From: Haloferax elongans ATCC BAA-1513 | GTDB taxonomy: Archaea > Halobacteriota > Halobacteria > Halobacteriales > Haloferacaceae | Direction of reading: 5' to 3' | Assembly (NCBI RefSeq): GCF_000336755.1 | Contig: NZ_AOLK01000013.1 | Location: 1 to 35,606 of the forward strand | Length of the DNA stretch: 35,606 nt | Part shown: piece after piece, positions 18,186 to 24,783 of the stretch | Position numbering within the stretch: position 1 is the first letter of the stretch | Layout of the letters: each line of letters starts with the position of its first letter | Program-made: the position numbers and the translations under genes | Notes under the pieces: generated by a model | What the model was told of the DNA's origin: nothing | Seen by the model: the letters and a program-made list of their open reading frames with translations, nothing else | Databases searched by the model: none

Positions 18186-18434
18186 TTACTTCGTGGTCTC
18201 GATGAAGACGGACCAGTAGCCCTCGTCTTCGTGTTCGACGACGTCGAGCGTCTCGTGGCCGGCTTTGGCGACCCATTCGGGCACGTCGTGGCTGGACGAC
18301 GTATCGGTCGTCATGAGTTCGACGACGGTGCCGGGGTCGACTTTCTTGACTTTGCCGATGAGGTCCATGAGCGGACCGGGGCAGGTCGCACCGCGGGAGT
18401 CGATTGTTACGTCGGGAGTGATTGATTCGGTCAT
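18186..18434 (-). CDS. TusA-family sulfurtransferase
   Basis: This 82-residue TusA/SirA-like protein has the signature RGATCPGPLMDL. Cys18 of the CPGP motif is the residue that carries a persulfide in this family. The fold continues with the expected VELMTTD and a C-terminal strand (GYWSVFIETTK). It probably relays sulfane sulfur between the DsrE-like protein encoded upstream and the SQR-like enzyme downstream, or supplies thiolation or molybdenum-cofactor pathways. It starts 69 nt after the dsrE stop, and its leader is C/A-rich without a Shine-Dalgarno sequence. Confidence 0.93.
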   Translation of the reverse strand: MTESITPDVTIDSRGATCPGPLMDLIGKVKKVDPGTVVELMTTDTSSSHDVPEWVAKAGHETLDVVEHEDEGYWSVFIETTK

Positions 18435-18503
18435 TGTCTTGGTGTGGTTGTGTGGGTTGTTCGAACAGCAGTACGCACCGGTCGGTGGCTGTGGACACCC
18501 TCC

Positions 18504-18902
18504 TCAGACGAATATCACCTGCTTGTCTTGGGCGTGGGTCAGGAACCCCGAGACGCCGAGTACGTCGTCGAAGACCTCGTGGTAGTCGTCGAGGGACTTC
18601 CCGAGCATGTCCATCGACAGTTCACAGGCGTAGACGTGCAGCGGGCCGATTTCCTTCGCTTGCGCGATGCTCTCGAAGAACATCGGCATATCAACGTCTT
18701 CGGCGGCCATCATCGCGCGGCCGACCTCGCCGACTTCGTAGTCCATCGACGCCATGCGTTCGTTGTCGAACGCTTCGAGACCACCCATGGTCGCGAAGAT
18801 GTCGACTGGGACCTCAGACGCGGCGGCGATAGCCGCGATGTTACCAACTGCTTGGAGCCGTTCGAGTCGTGCGGATTCGAGGACGATTGCATAGCCAGTC
18901 AT
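18504..18902 (-). CDS. DsrE/DsrF-family sulfur-carrier protein
   Basis: This 132-residue protein starts at the ATG at 18902 (MTGYAIVLES); the upstream in-frame Met at 18938 falls in the promoter. The Rossmann-like DsrE fold shows in VPVDIFATMGGLEAF and GPLHVYACELSMDMLG. Cys93 of VYAC is the conserved sulfur-accepting cysteine of DsrE2-like proteins. This group is commonly encoded with TusA and rhodanese/SQR genes in sulfur trafficking. It is the first gene of the minus-strand operon dsrE-tusA-SQR-DUF1641. Confidence 0.9.
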   Translation of the reverse strand: MTGYAIVLESARLERLQAVGNIAAIAAASEVPVDIFATMGGLEAFDNERMASMDYEVGEVGRAMMAAEDVDMPMFFESIAQAKEIGPLHVYACELSMDMLGKSLDDYHEVFDDVLGVSGFLTHAQDKQVIFV

Positions 18903-18935
18903 GTTGCTCACAGATAATGAGAGGTTCCGAGCGAC

Positions 18936-18947
18936 CATATTATTGCA
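18936..18947 (-). promoter_or_regulatory. TATA element of the sulfur operon
   Basis: On the minus strand the sequence reads GCAATAATATGG, about 36-45 nt upstream of the dsrE-like ATG. It predicts a short leader of about 10-15 nt. Confidence 0.5.
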
Positions 18948-19182
18948 CAGATGTTCCAAGATTGTGGGAAACGAGTAGGTGGTTAAGAGGCCTTCGAGCG
19001 AGCATTCCTTCTGTGAGGTGCTGGGTACCGTGTATGACCTTCTTCGTCGCAATCCAGTCACGTCCGGCGAATATGAGACCGAACCGCACGACTCGAAAAG
19101 TAAGCTTATTGTGCCGTCACCTCGCTACCTCAAAATGCGAAGTTCCGCAGTCGGACGCGGAGCATGCGAACGACGTGAGCGA

Positions 19183-19255
19183 AGTCCCATGGTGTAGTGG
19201 CCAATCATAGCGGCCTTTGGAGCCGCTGACGGCGGTTCGAATCCGCCTGGGACTA
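19183..19255 (+). tRNA. tRNA-Gln (anticodon UUG)
   Basis: This is a complete 73-nt cloverleaf. Acceptor AGTCCCA (19183-19189) pairs with TGGGACT (19248-19254), with discriminator A at 19255. The anticodon stem is GCGGC/GCCGC with loop CTTTGGA, giving anticodon TTG for Gln. The T-arm is GGCGG-TTCGAAT-CCGCC. There is no intron and CCA is not encoded. A T5 run (19256-19260) follows at once and probably terminates it. Its 3' end is duplicated at 19329-19352. Confidence 0.95.
19232..19251 (+). repeat. direct repeat copy 1 (tRNA-Gln 3' end), candidate att core
   Basis: The 20-bp sequence GCGGTTCGAATCCGCCTGGG within the tRNA T-arm and acceptor recurs exactly at 19329-19348. One mismatch then follows before a shared CTA. 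tRNA 3' ends are classic integrase attachment sites. Confidence 0.7.
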
Positions 19256-19300
19256 TTTTTGCGAACGAAGTGAGAACGAATAGCCGACAGTGGATTCGAC

Positions 19301-19352
19301 ACCCAGAGAACGAGTAACGCGAGTTCTCGCGGTTCGAATCCGCCTGGGTCTA
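19301..19352 (+). pseudogene. tRNA-like relic / duplicated tRNA-Gln 3' end
   Basis: The second copy of the tRNA T-arm and acceptor (19329-19352) is preceded by sequence that can complete a miniature tRNA. ACCCAG (19301-19306) pairs with CTGGGT (19344-19349), GAGAAC (19306-19311) with GTTCTC (19323-19328), and the T-arm is GCGG-TTCGAAT-CCGC. No D-arm or anticodon arm is present. It is either an att scar or a decayed tRNA; a functional RNA is less likely. Confidence 0.55.
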
Positions 19353-19994
19353 CTCAAACTTCTTACATAGTCCAACGCTCTGAGAGGGCAGTCTGCGCAC
19401 CTGGTTCTGGCTATTCCCAAACAGAGGTGTCAGCCTGATGGCCGTGTCTCGTAGTCCTGGCTGCGGCTGTTTCAGAGTACGATTCAGAATGTTTCTCGTG
19501 TTCTCTCAATACAAATCCTGTGCTACTCTGTCGTACCGAATAACGCACGCCGAATCAAGTCGTCGAATCGTTCGAGGACAACCGCGAGACCAACTCCGAC
19601 GAGCAGCCCATCGACGACGATGGCGAGGCGTTCGTGCCGTAGAGTTGGGACCTGAGTCGGCACGTCGTCGAGCAGTTCTGAGAAAGTTGCTCAGTGATGA
19701 TTAATCTACGCGCCCACTGACTGACGAGACAGTCGCGTTTCTGGTTCCTTCGTTTTCTCGACCCGATAGACCCGTGATTCGGGAATGTACTGGTAGGTTC
19801 TCTGAGTCCCGTTCTCGACTTAACCTTCCTCAACCAACACTTTCTCCCACGACAGTCTTCGTCGTACTCAATGTTTCTTCTTTCTTCGACTGTCACGTCG
19901 TTTTTGCCACTATGTGTTTCGTATTCGATTAGTGCCGCAGTATACAACTGTGCTTCTGGTTGATGTATGGGGAAAATGTACCTTTGAGTCTGTA
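19353..19994. other. degenerate stretch downstream of the tRNA scar
   Basis: There is no intact gene here. On the plus strand at about 19543-19677 a short acidic reading frame (PNQVVESFEDNRETNSDEQ..., stop, SWDLSRHVVEQF) looks like the end of a decayed gene. The minus strand at 19706-19960 holds another decayed frame. CTGAG-AAAGTTG-CTCAG at 19678-19694 is a small inverted repeat. This fits an eroded integration site. Confidence 0.5.
19706..19960 (-). pseudogene. decayed gene remnant, unknown family
   Basis: On the minus strand two frames each give protein-like text but neither is continuous. One reads LIEYETHSGKNDVTVEERRN and the other continues as SWEKVLVEEG, stop, VENGTQRTYQYIPESRVYRV, ending SVGA-stop at 19706-19708. 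At least one in-frame stop and one frameshift separate the pieces. It reads as the 3' part of a lost accessory gene. The family is not recognised. Confidence 0.4.
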
Positions 19995-20300
19995 ATGGTC
20001 GAAGAGCGTTCTGATTGGACATCATGGATTCTCTCTTGTGATGTGTATGAGTACTCACCTAGTCGGCGATATTCGACTCGCACGGGTTGGGTGAAATTAG
20101 ATGAGACAACTCTTCGGGAGGTCTTTGACTCACTCCCAGAGGGAACCGTGACAAGAGACCAATTAGGAATGGGGGGAGTTCACAGAGATACGACTCAACT
20201 AATGCGGTTTTACGCTGAATCCTTTCCTTCCGAATGTGACGTTATAGAGTTGAGCAACGGGTCAACCTCTCCCGAGAAATTTAGCTCGTTGACATCGTAA
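19995..20300 (+). CDS. hypothetical protein in accessory patch
   Basis: This is a 101-residue protein if the ATG at 19995 (MVEERSDWTSWILS) is used; a GTG at 19914 would add 27 residues. Visible text such as LDETTLREVFDSLPEGTVTRDQLGMGGVHRDTTQLMRFYAESFP has plausible helices and balanced composition. There is no signal peptide, membrane helix or cysteine motif pattern. It is less acidic and more AT-rich than the core genes, in keeping with transfer. No family is recognised. It could be a remnant or a small accessory gene. Confidence 0.45.
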   Translation: MVEERSDWTSWILSCDVYEYSPSRRYSTRTGWVKLDETTLREVFDSLPEGTVTRDQLGMGGVHRDTTQLMRFYAESFPSECDVIELSNGSTSPEKFSSLTS

Positions 20301-20559
20301 CCTCCCTAGCTGTAGTATACGATACTGTCGGCAACCCCCTGCGGTCAGGAACTGACGGTGGTGTGTCTTGTTCGCTGAAATCGGACAAGTGCGGGACTGT
20401 GGTGACACCTGTGACAAAATTATAATTGGGAATCACATAGAATATGTATGATTTCACGTAGATCTCAACACATCCTAGCAGAACATATCACAAAGTAGAA
20501 CCGCTCAATGATACAAATTAGAACTCGGTATAGATAGTTAAAGAAGAATCTTCAATATA
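20301..20559. other. AT-rich spacer without a visible gene
   Basis: No supported reading frame is seen here. The last 30 bases (TTCAATATATTAATTTAATATT region, 20549-20572) are very AT-rich and lie just past and around the stop of the minus-strand cysteine-rich gene, where transcription may end. Confidence 0.4.
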
Positions 20560-20817
20560 TTAATTTAATATTGGCGTTTCACAGTCCTTGCAGAACTCTT
20601 TCTTTCCAGTTTTCTCACAATCAACATTACAGGCACCATGTACAAAGTATGTACAGACTACTCCTCCCCCAAAATTCCCAGCTCCAATAAGTATGCACAA
20701 TGTTTGTGGTGCCAACCCTTTTACTCCAGTACACAGATCTTTGTTATCACAAATCACATCGTATGCTCCCTCACAAACCTTACAATTTATTTCTGGGTCA
20801 CACCCAATACAGCTGGT
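20560..20817 (-). other. 12-cysteine C-terminal peptide domain
   Basis: This segment encodes the candidate mature peptide. Cys spacing is C-x2-C-x5-C-x2-C-x7-C-x5-C-x11-C-x13-C-x7-C-x3-C-x8-C-x2-C. A hydrophobic Gly-rich centre (LCILIGAGNFGGGVVC) resembles the centre of halocin C8, which has 10 cysteines. An even number of Cys in an exported protein suggests six disulfides. Confidence 0.55.
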
Positions 20818-21178
20818 TCCGACATCAGACCGAGTTTTCACACCCGATGTAGTTGTGTCTGTATTTTTCTTTGGTGTCTGAACCTTTACTTCTTCATTTT
20901 TCACAGAGAAATGGTACCTACCACTGAACTCATCCATATCCGGAACTAGATTAGCAACTGCAGTGGATTTTCCTTTAGATATTTGGACAACAATAACCGA
21001 GCTATCCAATGTTTTTCTGTCGCTGTTTCTCTCCGGTTTAAATCCACTCTCATTTATGTCGAATTGAACAATCTTTGCTTTATTTTTAGTATTGGTGGCG
21101 GATATCGTATTTTGGATTTCTAATTCGTCTTCAAAATATTCACCCACTTTTGATTTGATTTCATTGTACTCCTGAGAG

Positions 21179-21185
21179 TTTTTTT
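21179..21185 (-). other. A7 run at the frame junction
   Basis: Seven T on the plus strand are seven A in the coding strand. A run of six would make the precursor frame continuous, so this is the likely site of an indel, phase switch or slippage. Confidence 0.7.
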
Positions 21186-21383
21186 GCCTTCTTCGTCAGC
21201 TTTTGATGCTTTTCACCAGTGACCTCTTTAATATTCGATTCTTCTATCTTTTTTGCAGTAGCTTGAACTGGTGAAATTGAGAGTGCTAGTCCACCAATGC
21301 CACTAGCACTAATCGCTTTGAGGGCTTTACGCCGAGTAATGTCAGATTTTCCTCGCATACATGTTTGCAATCTGATGGCTTCC

Positions 21384-21396
21384 AGATATATCTATT
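21384..21396 (-). promoter_or_regulatory. TATA box of the Cys-rich precursor gene
   Basis: On the minus strand AATAGATATATCT is centred about 30 nt upstream of the ATG at 21358. This supports that start and leaderless transcription. Confidence 0.65.
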
Positions 21397-21521
21397 GGTC
21401 TACAAGACTAAACTGTATTCATGAATACATGGTTGTGTGAATATTATATGGGAAAATTTCTGGTGCATTCAACGCCAATATATTCTCCAGTAGAATCATT
21501 ATCTTAGACTTCATATTGAAA

Positions 21522-21713
21522 ATGATGAATCAAAAACAGGTGGCCCGATACTTGTTTCTAATCTATGTTGGTGTATTCTTGATAATCTCAGTGTTTGACT
21601 TAGACGAATCTTCGCCAGAGTTGTACAATCTAAATGTTCTAAACATCATATTGCTACTTGTTCTGGTCATATTGGTTTATTTCTATTCATATCTGCGATA
21701 CGTTCAGTCGTGA
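21522..21713 (+). CDS. small two-TM protein, possible immunity protein
   Basis: This 63-residue protein (start ATG 21522 or 21525; a TTG at 21516 is unlikely) has two hydrophobic helices: YLFLIYVGVFLIISVF (about 10-25) and LNIILLLVLVILVYFYSYL (about 40-58), joined by an acidic loop (DLDESSPELYNLNV). ATTATCTTA at 21498-21506 is a TATA-like element 20-24 nt upstream. It is divergent from the Cys-rich precursor and AT-rich like it. Small membrane proteins beside bacteriocin genes often confer immunity; that role is inferred from position only. Confidence 0.6.
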   Translation: MMNQKQVARYLFLIYVGVFLIISVFDLDESSPELYNLNVLNIILLLVLVILVYFYSYLRYVQS

Positions 21714-21835
21714 TGAGATAAGTGTTGCCACAGCCACAAGTGTCGGTGCGCTCCAAAGAAATCGTGCGCGTCCCGCGGCCCGACAGCCGCGGAGTCGTGT
21801 CTGTCTACGAGACAGAAAGCGTGATTTCCAGGCGT

Positions 21836-22243
21836 TCATCGCCCAAACCACCTCCGTTCTTCTCGATGGACAAACCCTGCCCCCACACTGCAGGCACTTG
21901 CTTCTGTGAGGTCTGAACAAGTCGTAAGTACAATCCTCCTGCCAGCCACGCAGATGTTCACATCAGTCACCCCAGCATCTCCTTCCTTTGCCTCCTGCAG
22001 CTCTTGGAACTCCGCCTGCGAGCCGCCCTTGTCGGGGTGGCGTTCCTGCAGCAACTCGCGATACGCACCACGAACGACGTAGTCCGGTGCGTCGGGAGCG
22101 ACGCTCAGCACTTCGTGAGGTTCACACCCGGCGTCTGCGACGACGACGGTCTCTTCCTCATCTGCAGGGAGAAGTCGCACCGTCTCGAACGTCGATGACG
22201 AGGTCGAAAACAATATTCCCTCATAGCATCCCCCAACGAACAA
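21836..22243 (-). pseudogene. J-domain (DnaJ-like) fragment
   Basis: The frame encodes 135 residues whose middle (EVLSVAPDAPDYVVRGAYRE, LLQERHPDKGGSQAEFQELQ) is a J-domain with the HPD motif and helices II-III, as used to stimulate Hsp70 ATPase. The N-terminal segment (MFVGGCYEGILFSTSSST) and the last 45 residues (after QEAKE) look unrelated, the latter being read-through of non-coding DNA. It is probably the 3' end of a larger haloarchaeal J-domain gene cut by rearrangement. A short intact gene is possible but less likely. It sits at the GC-rich border of the accessory patch. Confidence 0.5.
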
Positions 22244-22250
22244 TTTTTAC
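22242..22250 (+). promoter_or_regulatory. TATA-like element of the FkbM gene
   Basis: AATTTTTAC is centred about 30 nt before the GTG at 22276, predicting a transcript that is nearly leaderless. Confidence 0.5.
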
Positions 22251-22275
22251 TCCCTCACAATGACAAACAGATAAG

Positions 22276-23052
22276 GTGTCTTTCCGTCACCCGCTTACGG
22301 CACTCCGCCACTACGGCTATCTGCTCCATTACGGGCTCGTCCGCAAGAACTACGAGTACCGACTGGTCGCACCGAAAAAGCGGGTTGGACAGACGAAATT
22401 CCGCAGTTACGAACTGTACAACCGCCACGGAAGCGACGTGCTTCTCAAGGCGCTTTTACTCAACCTCGACCGCAGTGACGTCGTCGTCGACGTCGGTGCC
22501 AACACCGGGACGTACTCGCTCGCGGCGGCGGCGAACGCCCCCTCGGCCGAAGTCGTCGCAGTCGAACCGAACCCGGAGGTCGCGGACCAACTCCGGGCGA
22601 ACGTCGAGGCCAATCCGTTCGACGACCGTATCCGGGTGTTGGAGTGCGGACTCGGTCATACCGACGGGACGCGGGAGTTCCACCTCTCGAACTACGACGA
22701 GTTGGGGTCGTTCTCGTCGGCCCACGCGAGCGCGTGGGAAGCGCAGGTCGTCGAGACGACGCCGGTTCCCATGCGGAGTCTCGACTCGCTAGTCGAATCC
22801 GACGCAGTCCCGCCACCGGACCACCTGAAGATTGACGTCGAAGGGTTCGGGGTGAACGTCCTCCGTGGGGCGAGGCGCGTGCTGCGCACGTACCGGCCGA
22901 TTGTGTACTTCGAACTGCACGACTCGCGCGGTGGTCACGACGAGTCAGTCGCGAAGAATCTCCTCCGCGAGGCCGGGTACGAACTCATTCCCGTCCGAGA
23001 AGGATGGGTTGGTGAGCCGACAGCCAAGACCACGACGCCGAAGTCGGCGTGA
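22276..23052 (+). CDS. FkbM-family SAM-dependent methyltransferase
   Basis: This 258-residue protein uses a GTG start at 22276 (VSFRHPLTAL), supported by the TATA-like element. SAM-binding motif I VVDVGANTGTYSL lies at about 69-82 and the acidic residue of motif II in VVAVEPNPE at about 93-101. LKIDVEGFGVNVLRGA near residue 183 is the FkbM hallmark. The family O-methylates sugars and polyketides; in haloarchaea such genes often serve glycan or lipid decoration. The N-terminal 50 residues resemble the region found in surface-glycan FkbM proteins. It borders the accessory patch and is convergent with the DUF3179 gene. The substrate cannot be told. Confidence 0.9.
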   Translation: MSFRHPLTALRHYGYLLHYGLVRKNYEYRLVAPKKRVGQTKFRSYELYNRHGSDVLLKALLLNLDRSDVVVDVGANTGTYSLAAAANAPSAEVVAVEPNPEVADQLRANVEANPFDDRIRVLECGLGHTDGTREFHLSNYDELGSFSSAHASAWEAQVVETTPVPMRSLDSLVESDAVPPPDHLKIDVEGFGVNVLRGARRVLRTYRPIVYFELHDSRGGHDESVAKNLLREAGYELIPVREGWVGEPTAKTTTPKSA

Positions 23053-23089
23053 GCGTGGCTGGACTCAATCCTTCTGCGTGCGTCCGTAT

Positions 23090-24058
23090 TCACGCCCGAT
23101 AGAATGCGTCCGCGCCGTGGTCGTCGTACCATGCAAACGCGAAGAGTCGTCGCGCAGGGACGCGGTCGAGTGAGCGGCCGTCCTCGGAAACTCCGGTTGC
23201 CCCGTCCCAGTGCGTTCCGTCGGCGCTGAAACGCCGCCCGTCGCCGACTGGGTCGAACGAGTCGAACGAGTAACCCAGGGTGGTGAAGGCGTGGATACCG
23301 GCGTCGGTGGCGAAGACAACGACACGGTCGTCGCCGACGTCCAGTGAGACGACGCCACCAGCCGATTCGACAGTGTCAGCAGTGACGCCGACAGCCTCGC
23401 CATCGCGTTCGAGACCGAGCACGACATCCTTGGGGTCGATACTGTCGAGTCCATCGGCATCCCACTCGCGGCCGCCGGTCCCCCGGTGCGCACCGAGGCC
23501 GAAGCCATCCATCTCGAAGTAGCGCTCGTACGGTTCGAGGTCGTAGTCGATTGGTTCGGGGTCGTCGCCCTCGCCAGCGGCCTCGCTTTTCCCACCCGGC
23601 GGTGCCATGACGCGCCCGTCCGGGTTCGATTCCTCGAAGGCGTCCCACGTCGTCACGGCGGCGGGCAGGACAGTCAGCGACGCCCCCTGCAACTCTCCGG
23701 CGAGACACTCGCCGAGCGACTGCTTCCACTCCGAGTCGGTTTCGCGGTCGTACATCACGAGGTCGTCGTCCGCAAGCTTTCCCGAGACACCGAATTCGAG
23801 CGTCTGGCCGTCGACGCGGCGGTCGTACACGACGGCGCTGCCGCAGAGTGGACACCACGTGACGGCGACTGGGACACCGGCAACGACGTCGTTGACGATT
23901 TCGTGGTAGTGGAGGTAGCGAATCGGGTACGCACGGGCAGTGCCCTCGATATCGACCACGATGACCTCGTCGTCACTGGGACCATCGTACGACGGGACGA
24001 ACTGCGGGTCGTCCACACTCGGAATCGCATCCTTCGGAATGACCTGCCGAACGTTCAT
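23090..24058 (-). CDS. DUF3179 domain protein
   Basis: This 322-residue DUF3179 protein shows the family hallmarks ARAYPIRYLHYHEIVND (His50, His52) and TWCPLCGSAVVYDR (Cys69 and Cys72), followed by FGVSGKLADDDLVMYDRET and SEWKQSLGECLAGEL. The spaced His and CxxC suggest a metal- or redox-active site. No function is established. There is no signal peptide at the ATG at 24058. The start overlaps the AlaX stop (24055-24058), so the two are translationally coupled, although no functional link is obvious. The C-terminal half carries a second beta-rich segment ending SLDRVPARRLFAFAWYDDHG, normal for the family. Confidence 0.92.
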   Translation of the reverse strand: MNVRQVIPKDAIPSVDDPQFVPSYDGPSDDEVIVVDIEGTARAYPIRYLHYHEIVNDVVAGVPVAVTWCPLCGSAVVYDRRVDGQTLEFGVSGKLADDDLVMYDRETDSEWKQSLGECLAGELQGASLTVLPAAVTTWDAFEESNPDGRVMAPPGGKSEAAGEGDDPEPIDYDLEPYERYFEMDGFGLGAHRGTGGREWDADGLDSIDPKDVVLGLERDGEAVGVTADTVESAGGVVSLDVGDDRVVVFATDAGIHAFTTLGYSFDSFDPVGDGRRFSADGTHWDGATGVSEDGRSLDRVPARRLFAFAWYDDHGADAFYRA

Positions 24059-24783
24059 CGAAGTACGAATTCGACGCGCTCGTGTGAAGAGCCCTGTGTC
24101 GTGCGCCCAGTGAGCACGACCGTCCCAATTTCACCCGTGGAGGGGACGTGGGTACCAGCACAGGCGGTTCGGTCGAATGGGTCATCTTCGTCGCCGATTT
24201 CGACGATTCTGACCTCTCGAATCGACTCGGGAAGCAGGTGCAGACGGGTTCGCTCGGGGTCGAGCGTCGCCTCGGCTTCGTCGCGGTCGAGGGTGTACCA
24301 CCGGACGGGGAGGTCAGCGTCGACCAACTCGTTCAATCGCGACTCGATGTGGTCGAGGTCCGCATCGTCGAATCGTTCGTATGCACAGTCGAGGTGCGCG
24401 TGGTCGGTGTACAGTTGGTTACCGGTCGTCTCGGCGTCGTACTCGTCGAGCAGAACCGCCGAGAGGAGGTGCTGGGCCGTGTGGTAGCGCATATGCGCCC
24501 GGCGGCGCTCGGCGTCGATATCCCCCGCCATGGTCGCTCCCGGCTCGGGTGCGTCGCCGTCGCCGCCCGCGACGACGTGCTCGATTCGGTCGCGTTTCTG
24601 GACGTCGACGACGGTCCACTCCTGTTCGGCTGTCGAGAGGGTTCCCGTGTCGTGGGGTTGCCCACCACCAGTTGGATAGAAGTACGTCTGGTCGAGGACG
24701 ACGCGGTCGGTCCCGCGAACCGCTTCGACAGTGGCGTCGAACGTGAGGCGGTCGGCGTCGTCGAGATAGCGTGCGTCGGTCAC
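24055..24783 (-). CDS. alanyl-tRNA editing protein AlaX
   Basis: This 242-residue trans-editing enzyme hydrolyses Ser-tRNA-Ala (and possibly Gly-tRNA-Ala) made in error by AlaRS. It is the free-standing equivalent of the AlaRS editing domain. Zinc ligands are HTAQH (His101, His105) and CAGTH (Cys208, His212). The Gly-rich motif TGGGQPHDTG (38-47) and the N-terminal beta-barrel indicate the longer AlaX-M type. The ATG at 24783 gives MTDARYLDDADRLTFDATV. The gene overlaps DUF3179 by 4 nt. Confidence 0.94.
   Translation of the reverse strand: MTDARYLDDADRLTFDATVEAVRGTDRVVLDQTYFYPTGGGQPHDTGTLSTAEQEWTVVDVQKRDRIEHVVAGGDGDAPEPGATMAGDIDAERRRAHMRYHTAQHLLSAVLLDEYDAETTGNQLYTDHAHLDCAYERFDDADLDHIESRLNELVDADLPVRWYTLDRDEAEATLDPERTRLHLLPESIREVRIVEIGDEDDPFDRTACAGTHVPSTGEIGTVVLTGRTTQGSSHERVEFVLR

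Larger units (their letters stand above)
20560..21358 (-). pseudogene. Tat-exported Cys-rich precursor (halocin C8-like), frameshifted
   Basis: Two adjacent minus-strand frames form one gene. From the ATG at 21358, MRGKSDITRRKALKAISASG... is a twin-arginine signal with hydrophobic core and an Ala-x-Ala-like end (VQATA). This frame stops at about 21148-21170. The next frame (to 20560) continues as NSQEYNEIKSKVGEYFED. Removing one A from the A7 run at 21179-21185 joins them into 265 residues. The C-terminal about 84 residues hold 12 cysteines (CIGC..., NCKVC, CNVDC, FCKDC) around a Gly-rich hydrophobic stretch. Tat signal, long propiece and C-terminal Cys-rich peptide match the layout of halocin C8 precursors, in which the N-terminal part gives immunity. 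Whether it is broken or recoded is open. Confidence 0.65.

Noticed and set aside
19555..20058. 167-codon continuous frame on the minus strand
   Set aside because: It is open but its composition changes abruptly. Protein-like parts lie in two different frames, so it is better read as a decayed gene.
21170..21190. Programmed -1 frameshifting at A-AAA-AAA in the Cys-rich precursor
   Set aside because: The frames need a +1 (or -2) shift, not -1, so the classic -1 slippery-site model does not restore the protein, and no downstream pseudoknot is visible.
21687..21920. Small zinc-finger-like minus-strand protein (KCLQCGG)
   Set aside because: Only one CxxC is visible. The rest is Arg-rich read-through, and it overlaps the J-domain fragment in a different frame.
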